Assembly (NCBI RefSeq): GCF_014145325.1
Contig: NZ_JACHTF010000003.1
Location: 124,001 to 188,000 of the forward strand
Length of the DNA stretch: 64,000 nucleotides
From: Marilutibacter spongiae
Lineage (GTDB): Bacteria; Pseudomonadota; Gammaproteobacteria; Xanthomonadales; Xanthomonadaceae
Direction of reading: 5' to 3'
The notes beneath the pieces were generated by a model. The model was not told the DNA's origin. It saw nothing but the letters and a program-made list of their open reading frames with translations, and searched no databases. The position numbers and the translations under genes were made by a program. Position 1 is the stretch's first letter. The number at the start of each line of letters is the position of its first letter. Shown here piece by piece: positions 35,751 to 43,901 of this stretch.

Positions 35751-37934
35751 TCAGAAGAACGCGCGCACGCCGAAGGCCACGCCACGTCCCGGCAGCGGCG
35801 CGAGGTCCTTCAGGAACGAGGTGTGCACGCGTGCTTCCTCGTCGAGCAGGTTGCTGCCGTCCAGGAAGACCTCCCACGCGCCGCCGGCCGCGGTGTCCAG
35901 GTGCCAGGCCAGGTGCGCGTCGACCAGGGTGTAGCCCGGCGTCGGCGACTCGCCCTGGGCGACGTCGTCCTGCTCGGCGTAGCGGATCGCGCCCAGCGAT
36001 GCGCGCCAGGCGTCGCGCTCCCAGCGCAGCTCGCCGCCCAGGCGGGCCGGGGCGATGCGCGGCAGGTTGCCGCTGCGGGCCAGCGAGACGGTGTAGTCGT
36101 GGTCGTGGTCGCCATGCGGCACGGCGATGTCGATGTCGCGGGTGCCGCTGCCGGTCAGCTCGGCATCGACGATGTCGCCGAACACGCGCACGTCCCAGCG
36201 CCCGCTGGCATTCTCGGCGAAGGCCCAGCTGGCCTCGGCCTCGGCGCCGTTGAAGCGGGCGTCGTCCTGGGTCCAGGCGCGCACGGGCCCACCGTCATCC
36301 ACGCCGGTCTCGGCGAGGTAGATGAAGTCGTCGTAGCGCACGTGGTAGATCGAGGCGCCCAGCTTGAAGGGACCGTGGTGCCAGTGAAGCCCCAGCTCGG
36401 CGCGGTTCGCGGTCTCCTCGTGGAGGTCCGGGTCGCCCAGTTCGACGCTGCCCGTCGCCACGTGCAGGCCGTTGGAGTACAGCTCCTCCGCCACCGGCGT
36501 GCGCTGCGCATGGTCGAGGCCGATCGACAGGTGCAGGTCGGGGTTGATGTTCCAGCGCATCGAGGCGGACAGGCTGGTGGCATCGAACGTGCGGTCCGGT
36601 CCGATGGCGCGGGCCTCGTCGACGTCGATCCGGTTGCGGTCGTGGCGCGCGCCGACCTCGAACTTGAGCGGACCGGCCTCACGCCGGCCGATCCAGAAGA
36701 TACCGGTGTCGCGCGTGGCCGATGCCGGCACGAAGGCCTCGTCGCCGATCGCGCGGAAGTCGCGGTCGGCCCACTGCAGGCCGATCGCACCATCCCAGCC
36801 GAGCAGCGGGCGATGCGTCAGCTCGATGCGGGCCTCGGTGCTGTCGTTGTCGAACACCGTGCCGACCTCTTCGCCTTCGTACTCGGTGTGCGTGTACTCG
36901 GTGCGTGCCAGCTTGACGCGCATCGACGCGAAGGGGCCGACATCCTGGAGGCCGCCCCGCAGTTCGCCACGGCGCTGGTCCATCACGATGCTGACCGGGC
37001 CTTCTTCCTCGTGGGCATCGTCGTCGTGGCCATGGTCGTGGTCGTCTTCCTCGCCGTGCGAGTGGCCGGGCACGCCGTAGCGGCTGTTGAACAGGCTGTA
37101 GCCAAGGCCGACGAATCCGCGTTCGCCCACCCACGACACGCCCAGCGCCGCGGCATCGGTGCGCAGGGCGCTGTTGGGCAGGGTGCCGCTGGCGCCTTCC
37201 TCGTCATGGCCGGGCTCGGCCTCGTGCGCGTCTTCGCTTTCGGCATGGCCCGGGATGTCGTAGTCCCCGGTCTCGCGATGCAGGGCGTCGAAATGGAAGA
37301 CCAGGTGGCCGTCCGACGATGTCCCGTCCAGGCGGGCCATGCCGGTGCGCTCGTCGTTGACCGTGCCCCCGCGCAGTTCGGCGCGGCCTTCCAGCGGCGT
37401 GTAGGTGGCTTCCTCGGGGATGCGGCCGTCCACCACGTTCACCGCGCCGCCGATCGCACCACTGCCGTAGAGCAGGGTGGCCGGGCCCTTCAGCACTTCG
37501 ACCTGGTTGGCGAGGAAGGGTTCGATGCTGACGGCGTGGTCGACGCTGACGGTCGATACGTCGCCGGCGCCGAGGCCATCGTTGAGGACCTGCACGCGCG
37601 CGCCGTCGAAGCCGCGCACGATGGGGCGGCCGACACCCGGTCCGAAATAAGACGACTGCACGCCTGGCAGGCGCGACACGGTCTCGCCCAGGGAGTTGGC
37701 CTTGGACGCGTCCAGGCGCTCGCCGGCAAGCACTTCCACCGGGCGGGTGAGTTCTTCCGCGGTGGATGCCAGTGGGCTGGCCCGGACCTGGACCGAATCC
37801 AGGTCGACCGCGTCGTGCTCATGCGTGGGCGCGGGTTCCTCGGCATGGGCCAGCGGCAAGGCCAGGGCGAGCGCGACGACGAGTGGGAGGCGGCGGTGCC
37901 GGCGGCTGAACGGAGCGGTGTTGGGCATGGGCAT
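35751..37934 (-). CDS. TonB-dependent outer membrane receptor, ZnuD-like (zinc)
   Basis: A 727-residue precursor with a signal peptide (cut after LAHA, about residue 31). The plug domain (about 50-165, VEVLAGERLDASKANSLGE, VLKGPATLLYGSGAIGGAVN) is followed by a 22-strand-type barrel ending in aromatic FGVRAFF. Loops are rich in His/Asp: PGHAESEDAHEAEPGHDEE (about 227-245), HSHGEEDDHDHGHDDDAH (about 288-306) and PHGDHDHD (about 603-610), as in neisserial ZnuD. These are expected to capture zinc. The promoter carries a Zur-type palindrome. In-frame ATG at 37928 is an alternative start. Confidence 0.85.
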   Translation of the reverse strand: MPMPNTAPFSRRHRRLPLVVALALALPLAHAEEPAPTHEHDAVDLDSVQVRASPLASTAEELTRPVEVLAGERLDASKANSLGETVSRLPGVQSSYFGPGVGRPIVRGFDGARVQVLNDGLGAGDVSTVSVDHAVSIEPFLANQVEVLKGPATLLYGSGAIGGAVNVVDGRIPEEATYTPLEGRAELRGGTVNDERTGMARLDGTSSDGHLVFHFDALHRETGDYDIPGHAESEDAHEAEPGHDEEGASGTLPNSALRTDAAALGVSWVGERGFVGLGYSLFNSRYGVPGHSHGEEDDHDHGHDDDAHEEEGPVSIVMDQRRGELRGGLQDVGPFASMRVKLARTEYTHTEYEGEEVGTVFDNDSTEARIELTHRPLLGWDGAIGLQWADRDFRAIGDEAFVPASATRDTGIFWIGRREAGPLKFEVGARHDRNRIDVDEARAIGPDRTFDATSLSASMRWNINPDLHLSIGLDHAQRTPVAEELYSNGLHVATGSVELGDPDLHEETANRAELGLHWHHGPFKLGASIYHVRYDDFIYLAETGVDDGGPVRAWTQDDARFNGAEAEASWAFAENASGRWDVRVFGDIVDAELTGSGTRDIDIAVPHGDHDHDYTVSLARSGNLPRIAPARLGGELRWERDAWRASLGAIRYAEQDDVAQGESPTPGYTLVDAHLAWHLDTAAGGAWEVFLDGSNLLDEEARVHTSFLKDLAPLPGRGVAFGVRAFF

Positions 37935-37972
37935 CGGAATGGGGATCGGCTAAAGTGGCAGCAGGAAGTTAC

Positions 37973-37995
37973 GGAATGTTATATTATAACAATCC
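37973..37995. promoter_or_regulatory. Zur-box-like palindrome between the zinc receptor and merC-like gene
   Basis: The core TGTTATATTATAACA (37977-37991) is a perfect 15-bp palindrome. The flanks GGAA and ATCC extend the symmetry with one mismatch. It matches the gammaproteobacterial Zur consensus (GAAATGTTATA-N-TATAACATTTC, from memory). It overlaps -10-like hexamers on both strands (TATAAT minus, TATTAT plus), so one repressor could shut off both genes. Confidence 0.8.
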
Positions 37996-38019
37996 AGTGT
38001 CCAGCCCCTCCCATTCGTC

Positions 38020-38439
38020 ATGGCCATGTCGCCCCCATCCCCCCGCCACCGCCTGCTCGACCGCCTGGGTGCCTTCGGCTCCCTGGTCTGCGCCGCCCAC
38101 TGCGCGCTGTTGCCCCTGCTGATCGCGACCCTGCCCAGCCTGGGCGTGTCGGGCTGGTTCGACGACGGTTTCGAGCTTGCCTTCGTGGTATTCGCCACCT
38201 GCCTGGGCCTGTTCACCCTGGTATGGGGCTACCGCCGGCACCGGGCCGTGCGGGCGTTGTCGCTGCTGGTGCCGGGCCTGCTGGTGCTGTGGATCGGGGT
38301 GCTCTACGGCCCCCTGCACGAGAGCGTGTTGCCGCATGCGGTGGCGATGACCTTCGGCGGCACCCTGGTCGGCCTCGCGCACCTGTCCAACCTGCGCCTG
38401 AACCACGGCCACGTCCACGACGCCACCTGCTCGCATTGA
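38020..38439 (+). CDS. MerC-domain membrane protein
   Basis: 139 residues, four TM helices (about 16-38, 48-66, 76-93, 100-118). TM1 carries the MerC metal-binding pair Cys24/Cys28 (SLVCAAHCALLP), and the C-terminal tail is metal-ligand-rich (NHGHVHDATCSH). MerC proteins move Hg2+ across the inner membrane in mer operons. Here there are no other mer genes, and the Zur-type palindrome 25 bp upstream points to zinc entry. ATG 38020 lacks a ribosome binding site; ATG 38026 is possible. Confidence 0.82.
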   Translation: MAMSPPSPRHRLLDRLGAFGSLVCAAHCALLPLLIATLPSLGVSGWFDDGFELAFVVFATCLGLFTLVWGYRRHRAVRALSLLVPGLLVLWIGVLYGPLHESVLPHAVAMTFGGTLVGLAHLSNLRLNHGHVHDATCSH

Positions 38440-38483
38440 GCCGCCCGGCGGGTAGGCTTGGCGGGCGCGGGTCTCGTGCATGG

Positions 38484-38489
38484 TAGAAT
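38484..38489 (+). promoter_or_regulatory. -10 box of the ThX-like gene
   Basis: TAGAAT, about 93 bp before the ATG; the leader ends with CAGGAG 8 nt from the start. Confidence 0.45.
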
Positions 38490-38581
38490 TCGCGACCTCG
38501 CGACGTGACCGAGTGTCCACCCGTCCGCCCGCGCGGCATGGGTTTCGATAGATTCTTTTCTACAGTTCCAGGAGCAAGAAC

Positions 38582-38770
38582 ATGGGTAAGGGCGACCGCA
38601 AGACCGCCAAGGGCAAGCGCTACAACTCCAGCTACGGCAACGCCCGTTCGCACACGGCGGTGACCAAGGCCACCGGTGCGGCTTCCGCGCCTGTCGCCAA
38701 GAAGGCCACCAAGGCGACCAAGGCGCCGGCCAAGAAGGTCGTGGCGAAGAAGGCTGCCACCAAGGAGTGA
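38582..38770 (+). CDS. ThX-like 30S ribosomal protein with histone-H1-like tail
   Basis: A 62-residue, strongly basic protein. The N-terminus MGKGDRKTAKGKRYNSSYGN matches the ThX family (small 30S-associated proteins with a KGDxKTxxGK start and a YGN turn). From about residue 33 there is a low-complexity Lys/Ala/Thr/Pro tail (KKATKATKAPAKKVVAKKAA) similar to the C-terminal tail of histone H1-like proteins. CAGGAG lies 8 nt upstream and a strong terminator follows, consistent with a highly expressed monocistronic gene. Confidence 0.8.
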   Translation: MGKGDRKTAKGKRYNSSYGNARSHTAVTKATGAASAPVAKKATKATKAPAKKVVAKKAATKE

Positions 38771-38796
38771 GCGCCCCGCGCCATCCGTGGTACCGG

Positions 38797-38826
38797 AAAG
38801 CCCCGCTCATGCGGGGCTTTTTCTTG
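38797..38826 (+). terminator. Terminator of the ThX-like gene
   Basis: AAAGCCCCGC and GCGGGGCTTT form a 10-bp stem with TCAT loop, followed by TTTCTT. Confidence 0.9.
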
Positions 38827-38995
38827 GTTCTTCATCCAGGTCCGGGGCGCACATGTCAGGTCGCGAAATCCCGGGTGCCGTGTTTGCCAGCGGGCCATCG
38901 ATCCGGCCAAGGCATCGCACTCAGGATCGGGATGTCCCTCGTGCCACGCGGCCGGGACTTCCAGCATGACGGCCCATGGGAGAGGCGATACCGTT

Positions 38996-39147
38996 CGCAG
39001 GGTGGGTAGAGCCGAAGGCGAAACCCACCGTCACGCAGCCGTACGCATGACGCACGATGGGTTTTGCTTCGCGCTGCCCATCCTCCGGTGCTCGACCGGA
39101 ACCCAAGGAAAGGTCAAAGGCTTCCGCACTTTGGGCGGGTTCCTTTT
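38996..39147. repeat. Interspersed repeat element, copy A
   Basis: Begins CGCAGGGTGGGTAGAGCCGA, includes GATGGGTTTTGCTTCGCGCT (39056-39075) and ends in GGTTCCTTTT. The GGGT...ACCC and GATGGGT...CCCATC segments can pair. Copy B at 39533 follows the same order with roughly 80% identity by eye. Confidence 0.75.
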
Positions 39148-39165
39148 GTCTTGTCAAAAGGAACC
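39138..39165. repeat. Perfect hairpin at the end of repeat A
   Basis: GGTTCCTTTTG and CAAAAGGAACC (11-bp arms) around TCTTGT. It could act as a terminator-like or RNA-stabilising structure. Confidence 0.7.
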
Positions 39166-39360
39166 AAAACCGCCGGCTCCATCGGCCGCCGGTCCGGCTT
39201 CGCCGCACCGGTCCCCTGTGCGCCTCGGCCGCGGCGGCACGGCGCCCAAACTCGCTGCGCTCAGACAAGGGCGCCTCTCCGGCCGCCACGGCCTGCGGTG
39301 CTCGACGGCCTCAAAGTCGCGAGATCAAGACCTAAAGCAACGGCAACGGCAACACGCCGC

Positions 39361-39390
39361 GTAGCCCGGGTAAGCGAAGCGCACCCGGGG
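39361..39390. repeat. Hairpin repeat GTAGCCCGGGTAAGCGAAGC
   Basis: Arms CCCGGGT (39365-39371) and ACCCGGG (39383-39389). I recall very similar intergenic units in Xanthomonas/Lysobacter genomes; only one copy is in this window. Confidence 0.6.
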
Positions 39391-39461
39391 CCCGGTAAGT
39401 CCGAGGCTGGATCCCAGCGTGCTGCGCTGGCCCGGGGGGAAATCTGCCCAGCCCAGCCAAA

Positions 39462-39492
39462 AGCTGGATCCCAGCGTTCGCTGGGATGACGG
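39462..39492. repeat. Hairpin repeat CTGGATCCCAGCGTTCGCTG
   Basis: ATCCCAGCG-TT-CGCTGGGAT is a perfect 9-bp stem (39468-39487). A degenerate relative, GGCTGGATCCCAGCGTGCTG, lies at 39406-39425. Confidence 0.65.
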
Positions 39493-39532
39493 TTCGTGTG
39501 GGTTGCCGGACGGGGATCGGCTGCGGCGTCGC

Positions 39533-39690
39533 CGCAGGATGGGTCGAGCCGAAGGCGATACCCGCCGTGGCGTGCTCGCATGCACGACGAATGATGGGTT
39601 TTGCTTCGCGCTACCCATCCTACGACGTTGGATCGGAAGCCAAGGCAAGATCAATGGCTTCCGCCCTGTGGGCGTGTTCCTTTTCCTTGG
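39533..39690. repeat. Interspersed repeat element, copy B
   Basis: Partner of 38996-39147: CGCAGGATGGGTCGAGCCGA, then GATGGGTTTTGCTTCGCGCT (39593-39612) identical to copy A, then a diverged tail ending GTTCCTTTTCCTTGG. The hairpin of copy A is lost here. Confidence 0.75.
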
Positions 39691-39729
39691 CCGGCGTGCC
39701 CGGCCTGGGGTCGCCCGGGCCGCGATCGC

Positions 39730-40971
39730 TCAGGCGATCCGTCGCCCGCCGGCGTAGGTCGCGCGGGCCAGGCGGCCACCCAGCCAGTAGCACAGCTCGG
39801 AAGGATGGCGGATGTCCCACAAAGTGAAGTCCGCCCGGGCGCCGGACCGCAGCACGCCGCGGTCGTGCAGCCCCAGCGCATGGGCCGCGTTGACGGTCGC
39901 GCCGCGCAGGCTCTCCTCGGGGGTGAGGCGGAAATGGGTGCAGGCCAGCTGCATGGCCTGGCGCACCGACATCAATGGCGCCGTGCCGGGATTGCAGTCG
40001 GTGGCGACGGCCATTGCCACCCCATGCGCGCGGAAGGCCTCCAGCGGCGGCAGGCGGGTTTCACGCAGGACGTGGAAGGCGCCCGGCAGCAGCACCGCGA
40101 CCACGCCGGAGGCCGCCATCGCCCGCACGCTGGCCTCGCTGCTGTATTCCACGTGGTCGGCCGACAGGCCGGCGAACTCGGCGACCAGGCCGGCGCCGCC
40201 GAGGTCGCTCAACTGGTCGGCATGCAGCTTGACCGGCAGGCCGAGCGCGCGGGCGGCCTCGAACACGCGTCGCGTCTGCGCCGGGGAAAAGCCGATGCCT
40301 TCGCAGAAGGCGTCGACGGCATCGACCAGGCCCTCGGCATGCAGCCGTGACATCCAGTCGACGACGGCATCGATGTAGTCGTCCGGGCGGTCGGCGAATT
40401 CCGGTGGCAAGGCATGCGCGGCGAGGTAGGTGGTGCGTACCTCGATGCCGGCCAGTTCGCCCAGGCGTCGGGCGACGCGCAGCATCTTGCGCTCGTTCTC
40501 GAAATCCAGGCCATAGCCGGACTTGATTTCCAGCGTCGTCGCGCCGTCGGCCACCAGCGCGCGCGCGCGCGGGAGCGACTCGCGCAGCAGGCCGTCCTCG
40601 TCGATGGCGCGCACTGCGCGCACGCTCGACAGGATGCCGCCGCCGGAGCGCGCGATGTCCTGGTAACTCGCGCCCTGCAGGCGCATCTCGAACTCGCGCG
40701 CGCGATCGCCGGCGAAGACGAGGTGGGTATGGCAGTCGACCAGGCCGGGGGTGATCCAGCCATCGGTCTCGATGACCTCGTCGGCCAGCGACGCGGGATC
40801 GTCGGGCAGTTCGTGGCGCGGACCGGCGTATGCCAGCACGCCATCTTTCCAGGCCAGCGCCCCGTCGGGCACTTCGCCATAGCCGCGCGTGGCATCCAGC
40901 GTGGCGAGCGAGGCGCCGAGCACCAGGCCGTCCCATCGGGGCTGTCGGATTGGATCGTCGCGGTCGGTCAT
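39730..40971 (-). CDS. hutI: Imidazolonepropionase
   Basis: A 413-residue amidohydrolase that opens 4-imidazolone-5-propionate to N-formimino-glutamate, third step of histidine degradation. The metal motif DCHTHLVFAGDRAREFEMRL and the SGGGILSSVRA and TLEIKSGYGLD segments are characteristic of HutI. A later His (LAAHALPPE, KLHADQLS) and Asp (VATDCNPGT) complete the metal site. Its ATG overlaps the stop of the upstream ClC gene by 4 nt (ATGA), so it is translationally coupled to a chloride channel rather than to other hut genes. Confidence 0.94.
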   Translation of the reverse strand: MTDRDDPIRQPRWDGLVLGASLATLDATRGYGEVPDGALAWKDGVLAYAGPRHELPDDPASLADEVIETDGWITPGLVDCHTHLVFAGDRAREFEMRLQGASYQDIARSGGGILSSVRAVRAIDEDGLLRESLPRARALVADGATTLEIKSGYGLDFENERKMLRVARRLGELAGIEVRTTYLAAHALPPEFADRPDDYIDAVVDWMSRLHAEGLVDAVDAFCEGIGFSPAQTRRVFEAARALGLPVKLHADQLSDLGGAGLVAEFAGLSADHVEYSSEASVRAMAASGVVAVLLPGAFHVLRETRLPPLEAFRAHGVAMAVATDCNPGTAPLMSVRQAMQLACTHFRLTPEESLRGATVNAAHALGLHDRGVLRSGARADFTLWDIRHPSELCYWLGGRLARATYAGGRRIA

Positions 40972-42320
40972 GGCGGTGGGGGAGGCGAAGGCGGCGGTGG
41001 TGGCGTGAGCCGTGGCACCAGGCGCTGGGCCAGCGCCTTGTAGATCGGGGTGGGGCAGCACAGGTTGGAGCAGGCGCGGGCCAGCAGCACGGTCGCCAGG
41101 ATCGGCAGCATCAACGCATGGTTGTCGGTCAGTTCGATCGAGATCACCGCCGAGGTCAGCGGGGCCTGGGTCACGCCGGCGAGGTAGGCGCACATGCCCA
41201 GCAGGACGACGGCCGAGGGGTCCACGCCCGGGAACAGGTGCGACAGGTTGTCGCCCAGTCCCGCGCCCACCGCCAGGGCCGGCGAGAACAGGCCGCCCGG
41301 GATGCCGGCGACGTAGGACACCAGGTTGGCGAGGAACTTGGCGATGCCGAACTCGGCGCCGGGCGCATCGCTGCGCAGCAACAGCGCGTGCGCCTGCTCG
41401 TAGCCGGTGCCGAACACCGTGCCGCCCAGTGCGATGCCGAGCAGGGCGAGCGACAGTCCGCAGGCGGTCGCGAACAGCACCGGGTGCGCGCCGCGCAGGC
41501 GACCCAGCCAGCGCGGTCGCCCGTCGGCGGCCGCGACCACGATGCGCGCGAACAGGCCGCCGAGTACGCCGCAGACCACGCCGCAGGCGAGGATCGCCAG
41601 CCAGCCTTCGCCGAGCGGGATGCGCGCGGCGATGTGGCCGAAGTAGGCGTAGTCGCCCAGCAGGCCCATGGACACGACGCCGCCGACGATCACCGCGGTC
41701 AGCAGGGTGCCGGAGAAACGCTGCTCGAACGCGCCGCTCAGCTCCTCGATCGCGAACACCACGCCGGCCAGGGGCGTGTTGAAGGCCGCGGCGATGCCGG
41801 CGGCGCCACCGGCGAGCAGGAAGCGCGAGGCCTGGTAGGGATCGCTGTAGCCGAGGCGACGACCGATCGCATGCATGATGCCGGCGCCCACGTGCACGGT
41901 CGGCCCTTCGCGCCCGACCGACGCGCCGCCGAACAGGGCCAGGATGGTGAAGCCCATCTTGCACAGCGACACCCAAAGCGAGAGCTGGGCGGCACGGAAA
42001 TCGTCGCGCGCGACCTGCAGGGACGCGATCACCTGGGGGATGCCGCTGCCGCGCGTGGGCGCGAGCTTTCCGCGCGTGGCCCAGGCCAGGATCGCGAACG
42101 ACAGCGGCGTCAGCAGCAATGCCCACCAGGGCGAATGGGCGGTGATGCCGAGGAAGCTTCGATATGCGGCATCGCCGATCTTGGCGAACACGATCGCGGC
42201 CAGTGCCACCGCGACCGCTCCGCCCCACAGCGCGATGCGGCGCTTCCAGGCCTCGCGTGACCAGAGCTGGGCCGGACCCGATTCGTCCGGGTCTGGCGAA
42301 GGAGGAACGCTTGGGGTCAT
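40968..42320 (-). CDS. ClC-family chloride channel/antiporter
   Basis: 450 residues, 10 or more TM segments. ClC selectivity motifs are present: GSGIPQ (91-96), GREGPTVH (136-143, with the gating Glu138) and GIPGGLFSPALAVG. The C-terminus ends in a run of Pro (PPPPPSPPPPP) without CBS domains. It exports or exchanges Cl-/H+. The start MTPSVPPSPDPDE at 42320 lies 6 nt after a TACAAT box; a longer frame to 42698 runs antisense through hutF and is rejected. Confidence 0.9.
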   Translation of the reverse strand: MTPSVPPSPDPDESGPAQLWSREAWKRRIALWGGAVAVALAAIVFAKIGDAAYRSFLGITAHSPWWALLLTPLSFAILAWATRGKLAPTRGSGIPQVIASLQVARDDFRAAQLSLWVSLCKMGFTILALFGGASVGREGPTVHVGAGIMHAIGRRLGYSDPYQASRFLLAGGAAGIAAAFNTPLAGVVFAIEELSGAFEQRFSGTLLTAVIVGGVVSMGLLGDYAYFGHIAARIPLGEGWLAILACGVVCGVLGGLFARIVVAAADGRPRWLGRLRGAHPVLFATACGLSLALLGIALGGTVFGTGYEQAHALLLRSDAPGAEFGIAKFLANLVSYVAGIPGGLFSPALAVGAGLGDNLSHLFPGVDPSAVVLLGMCAYLAGVTQAPLTSAVISIELTDNHALMLPILATVLLARACSNLCCPTPIYKALAQRLVPRLTPPPPPSPPPPP

Positions 42321-42326
42321 TCCGCC

Positions 42327-42332
42327 ATTGTA
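42327..42332 (-). promoter_or_regulatory. -10 box of the ClC-hutI unit
   Basis: TACAAT on the minus strand ends 6 nt before the ATG, so the transcript would be leaderless or nearly so. Confidence 0.5.
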
Positions 42333-42423
42333 GTCGATGGCCGTGGTCGCCAGCCCGGCGCGTCCGCGCGACAATGGCGCACATGGCCCGTGGATGCGGG
42401 CCGGGCCCGCCACGAGGATCGAG

Positions 42424-43773
42424 ATGAGCACACGCGCGCTACCCGATGGATCGCTCTGGACCCCCGCCGGCTGGCAGCCCGCGCGGCGGGTGCAACTGGA
42501 CGCGCACGGCCATGTCGCCGGCGTGGTCGACGGACGCGACACGACGCGCCGGCTGGTGCCTGGCATCGCCAACCTGCATTCGCACGCGTTCCAGCGCGCG
42601 ATGGCCGGCATGGCCGAGCGCCAGACCGACCCGGCCGATTCGTTCTGGACCTGGCGCGAGACCATGTACCGCTTCGCCACGCGCTTCTCGCCCGACACTC
42701 TCTATGCCGTCGCCGCGCAGCTCTACGCCGAGATGCTGGAGAGCGGTTACACCAGCGCATGCGAGTTCCACTACCTGCACCACACGCCCGGCTGCGGCGC
42801 CTACCGCGACCCCTCGGCGATGTCGCAGGCACTGGTGGCGGCGGCGCGCGACACCGGGATCCGCCTGACCCTGCTGCCGGTGCTCTACATGAGCGGCGGC
42901 TTCGATGGCCGCGCCCTGGACGCGCGACAGCAGCGCTTCGGGCATGCGGTCGACGACTACCTCGCGCTGGTCGATCGCCTCTGCGAGGACGCCAACGACA
43001 TGCTGCACGTGGGCTGCGCGCTGCACAGCCTGCGCGCGGTGCCGCCCGACGCGATGGCCACCGTCCTCGACGCACTGCCGCCGGCCATGCCGGTGCACAT
43101 CCACATCGCCGAGCAGGTCGCCGAGGTCGAGGCGTGCGTCGAGGCCCGCGGCGCGCGCCCGGTGGCGTGGCTGCTCGACAACGCCGCGGTGGACCGCCGC
43201 TGGACCCTGGTCCATGCCACCCACCTGGACGCAGGGGAAGTCGCGGGCATCGCCCGCAGCGGCGCCACCGTGGCCCTGTGCCCGACCACCGAGGCCAATC
43301 TCGGCGACGGCCTGTTCCCGCTGCGCGACTTCCTCGACGCGGGCGGGGCGTGGGGGATCGGCTCGGACTCGCACATCTCGGTGTCGCCGGTCGAGGAACT
43401 GCGGTGGCTGGAATACGGCCAGCGCCTGGCGACGCGCCGGCGCAACATCGCGGTCGGCGCCGACACGCCCAGTGTCGGCGAGACCCTGCTCGCCGGCGCG
43501 GGCGCGAGCGCCGCGTCCTCCTCGGGCCACCGCATCGGCGTACTGCGCGAGGGCGATTGCGCCGATGCGCTGGTACTCGACATGCGCGCGCCGCAGATGC
43601 TGGGCGCGCACGATGGCGACGTGGTCGACCGCTGGCTGTTCAGCGGCAACCGCAACCTCGTCGACGAGGTGTTCGTCGGCGGTCGTCGCGTGGTCGAGGG
43701 CGGGCAGCACCGCGACCGCGGCGCCATCGCCCAGCGCTATCGCGACGCCCTGGCGTCGCTGATGCAGGACTGA
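42424..43773 (+). CDS. hutF: Formimidoylglutamate deiminase
   Basis: A 449-residue amidohydrolase that converts N-formimino-L-glutamate to N-formylglutamate and ammonia, the two-step (HutF/HutG) branch. Metal-binding NLHSHAFQRAMAGMAER, the CEFHYLHH segment, HIHIAEQ, VHATHLD and GSDSHISVSP identify HutF. GAGGATCGAG precedes ATG 42424. It diverges from the ClC-hutI unit; a GACAAT box at 42370-42375 may be its -10. No hutG or hutH is in the window. Confidence 0.92.
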   Translation: MSTRALPDGSLWTPAGWQPARRVQLDAHGHVAGVVDGRDTTRRLVPGIANLHSHAFQRAMAGMAERQTDPADSFWTWRETMYRFATRFSPDTLYAVAAQLYAEMLESGYTSACEFHYLHHTPGCGAYRDPSAMSQALVAAARDTGIRLTLLPVLYMSGGFDGRALDARQQRFGHAVDDYLALVDRLCEDANDMLHVGCALHSLRAVPPDAMATVLDALPPAMPVHIHIAEQVAEVEACVEARGARPVAWLLDNAAVDRRWTLVHATHLDAGEVAGIARSGATVALCPTTEANLGDGLFPLRDFLDAGGAWGIGSDSHISVSPVEELRWLEYGQRLATRRRNIAVGADTPSVGETLLAGAGASAASSSGHRIGVLREGDCADALVLDMRAPQMLGAHDGDVVDRWLFSGNRNLVDEVFVGGRRVVEGGQHRDRGAIAQRYRDALASLMQD

Positions 43774-43901
43774 GCGGGCGCGGCGGGATGTTCGCGCCGC
43801 CAGCACGCGCCTCGTCGCCCGCAGCGTGCGTTTCGTCGCACGCACGGGCGCGCGCGCGCAGGGACGGGCAGGCTGGTGCCGTCCAGAAAGGAGACCCGAC
43901 C

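Larger units (their letters stand above)
38827..39729. other. Repeat-rich intergenic region
   Basis: About 900 bp with no supportable gene; short open frames here read through repeats. It contains two copies of a 150-bp element (38996 and 39533), a perfect hairpin at 39138-39165 and two other hairpin repeats (39361, 39462). Confidence 0.7.

Noticed and set aside
38020-38439. Part of a mercury-resistance operon.
   Set aside because: No merA, merT, merP or merR is nearby, and the promoter carries a Zur-type rather than a MerR-type element.
35199-38486. A plus-strand open frame of about 1095 codons.
   Set aside because: It lies opposite DUF2938 and the TonB receptor, both well supported; no domain and biased composition.
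38966-39581. Several short open frames between the ThX-like gene and hutI.
   Set aside because: They read through repeat elements on both strands, lack ribosome binding sites, and change frame between repeat copies.
38996-39690. CRISPR-like array.
   Set aside because: There are only two copies of a long, diverged element separated by 385 bp, with no short regular repeats or spacers and no cas genes.
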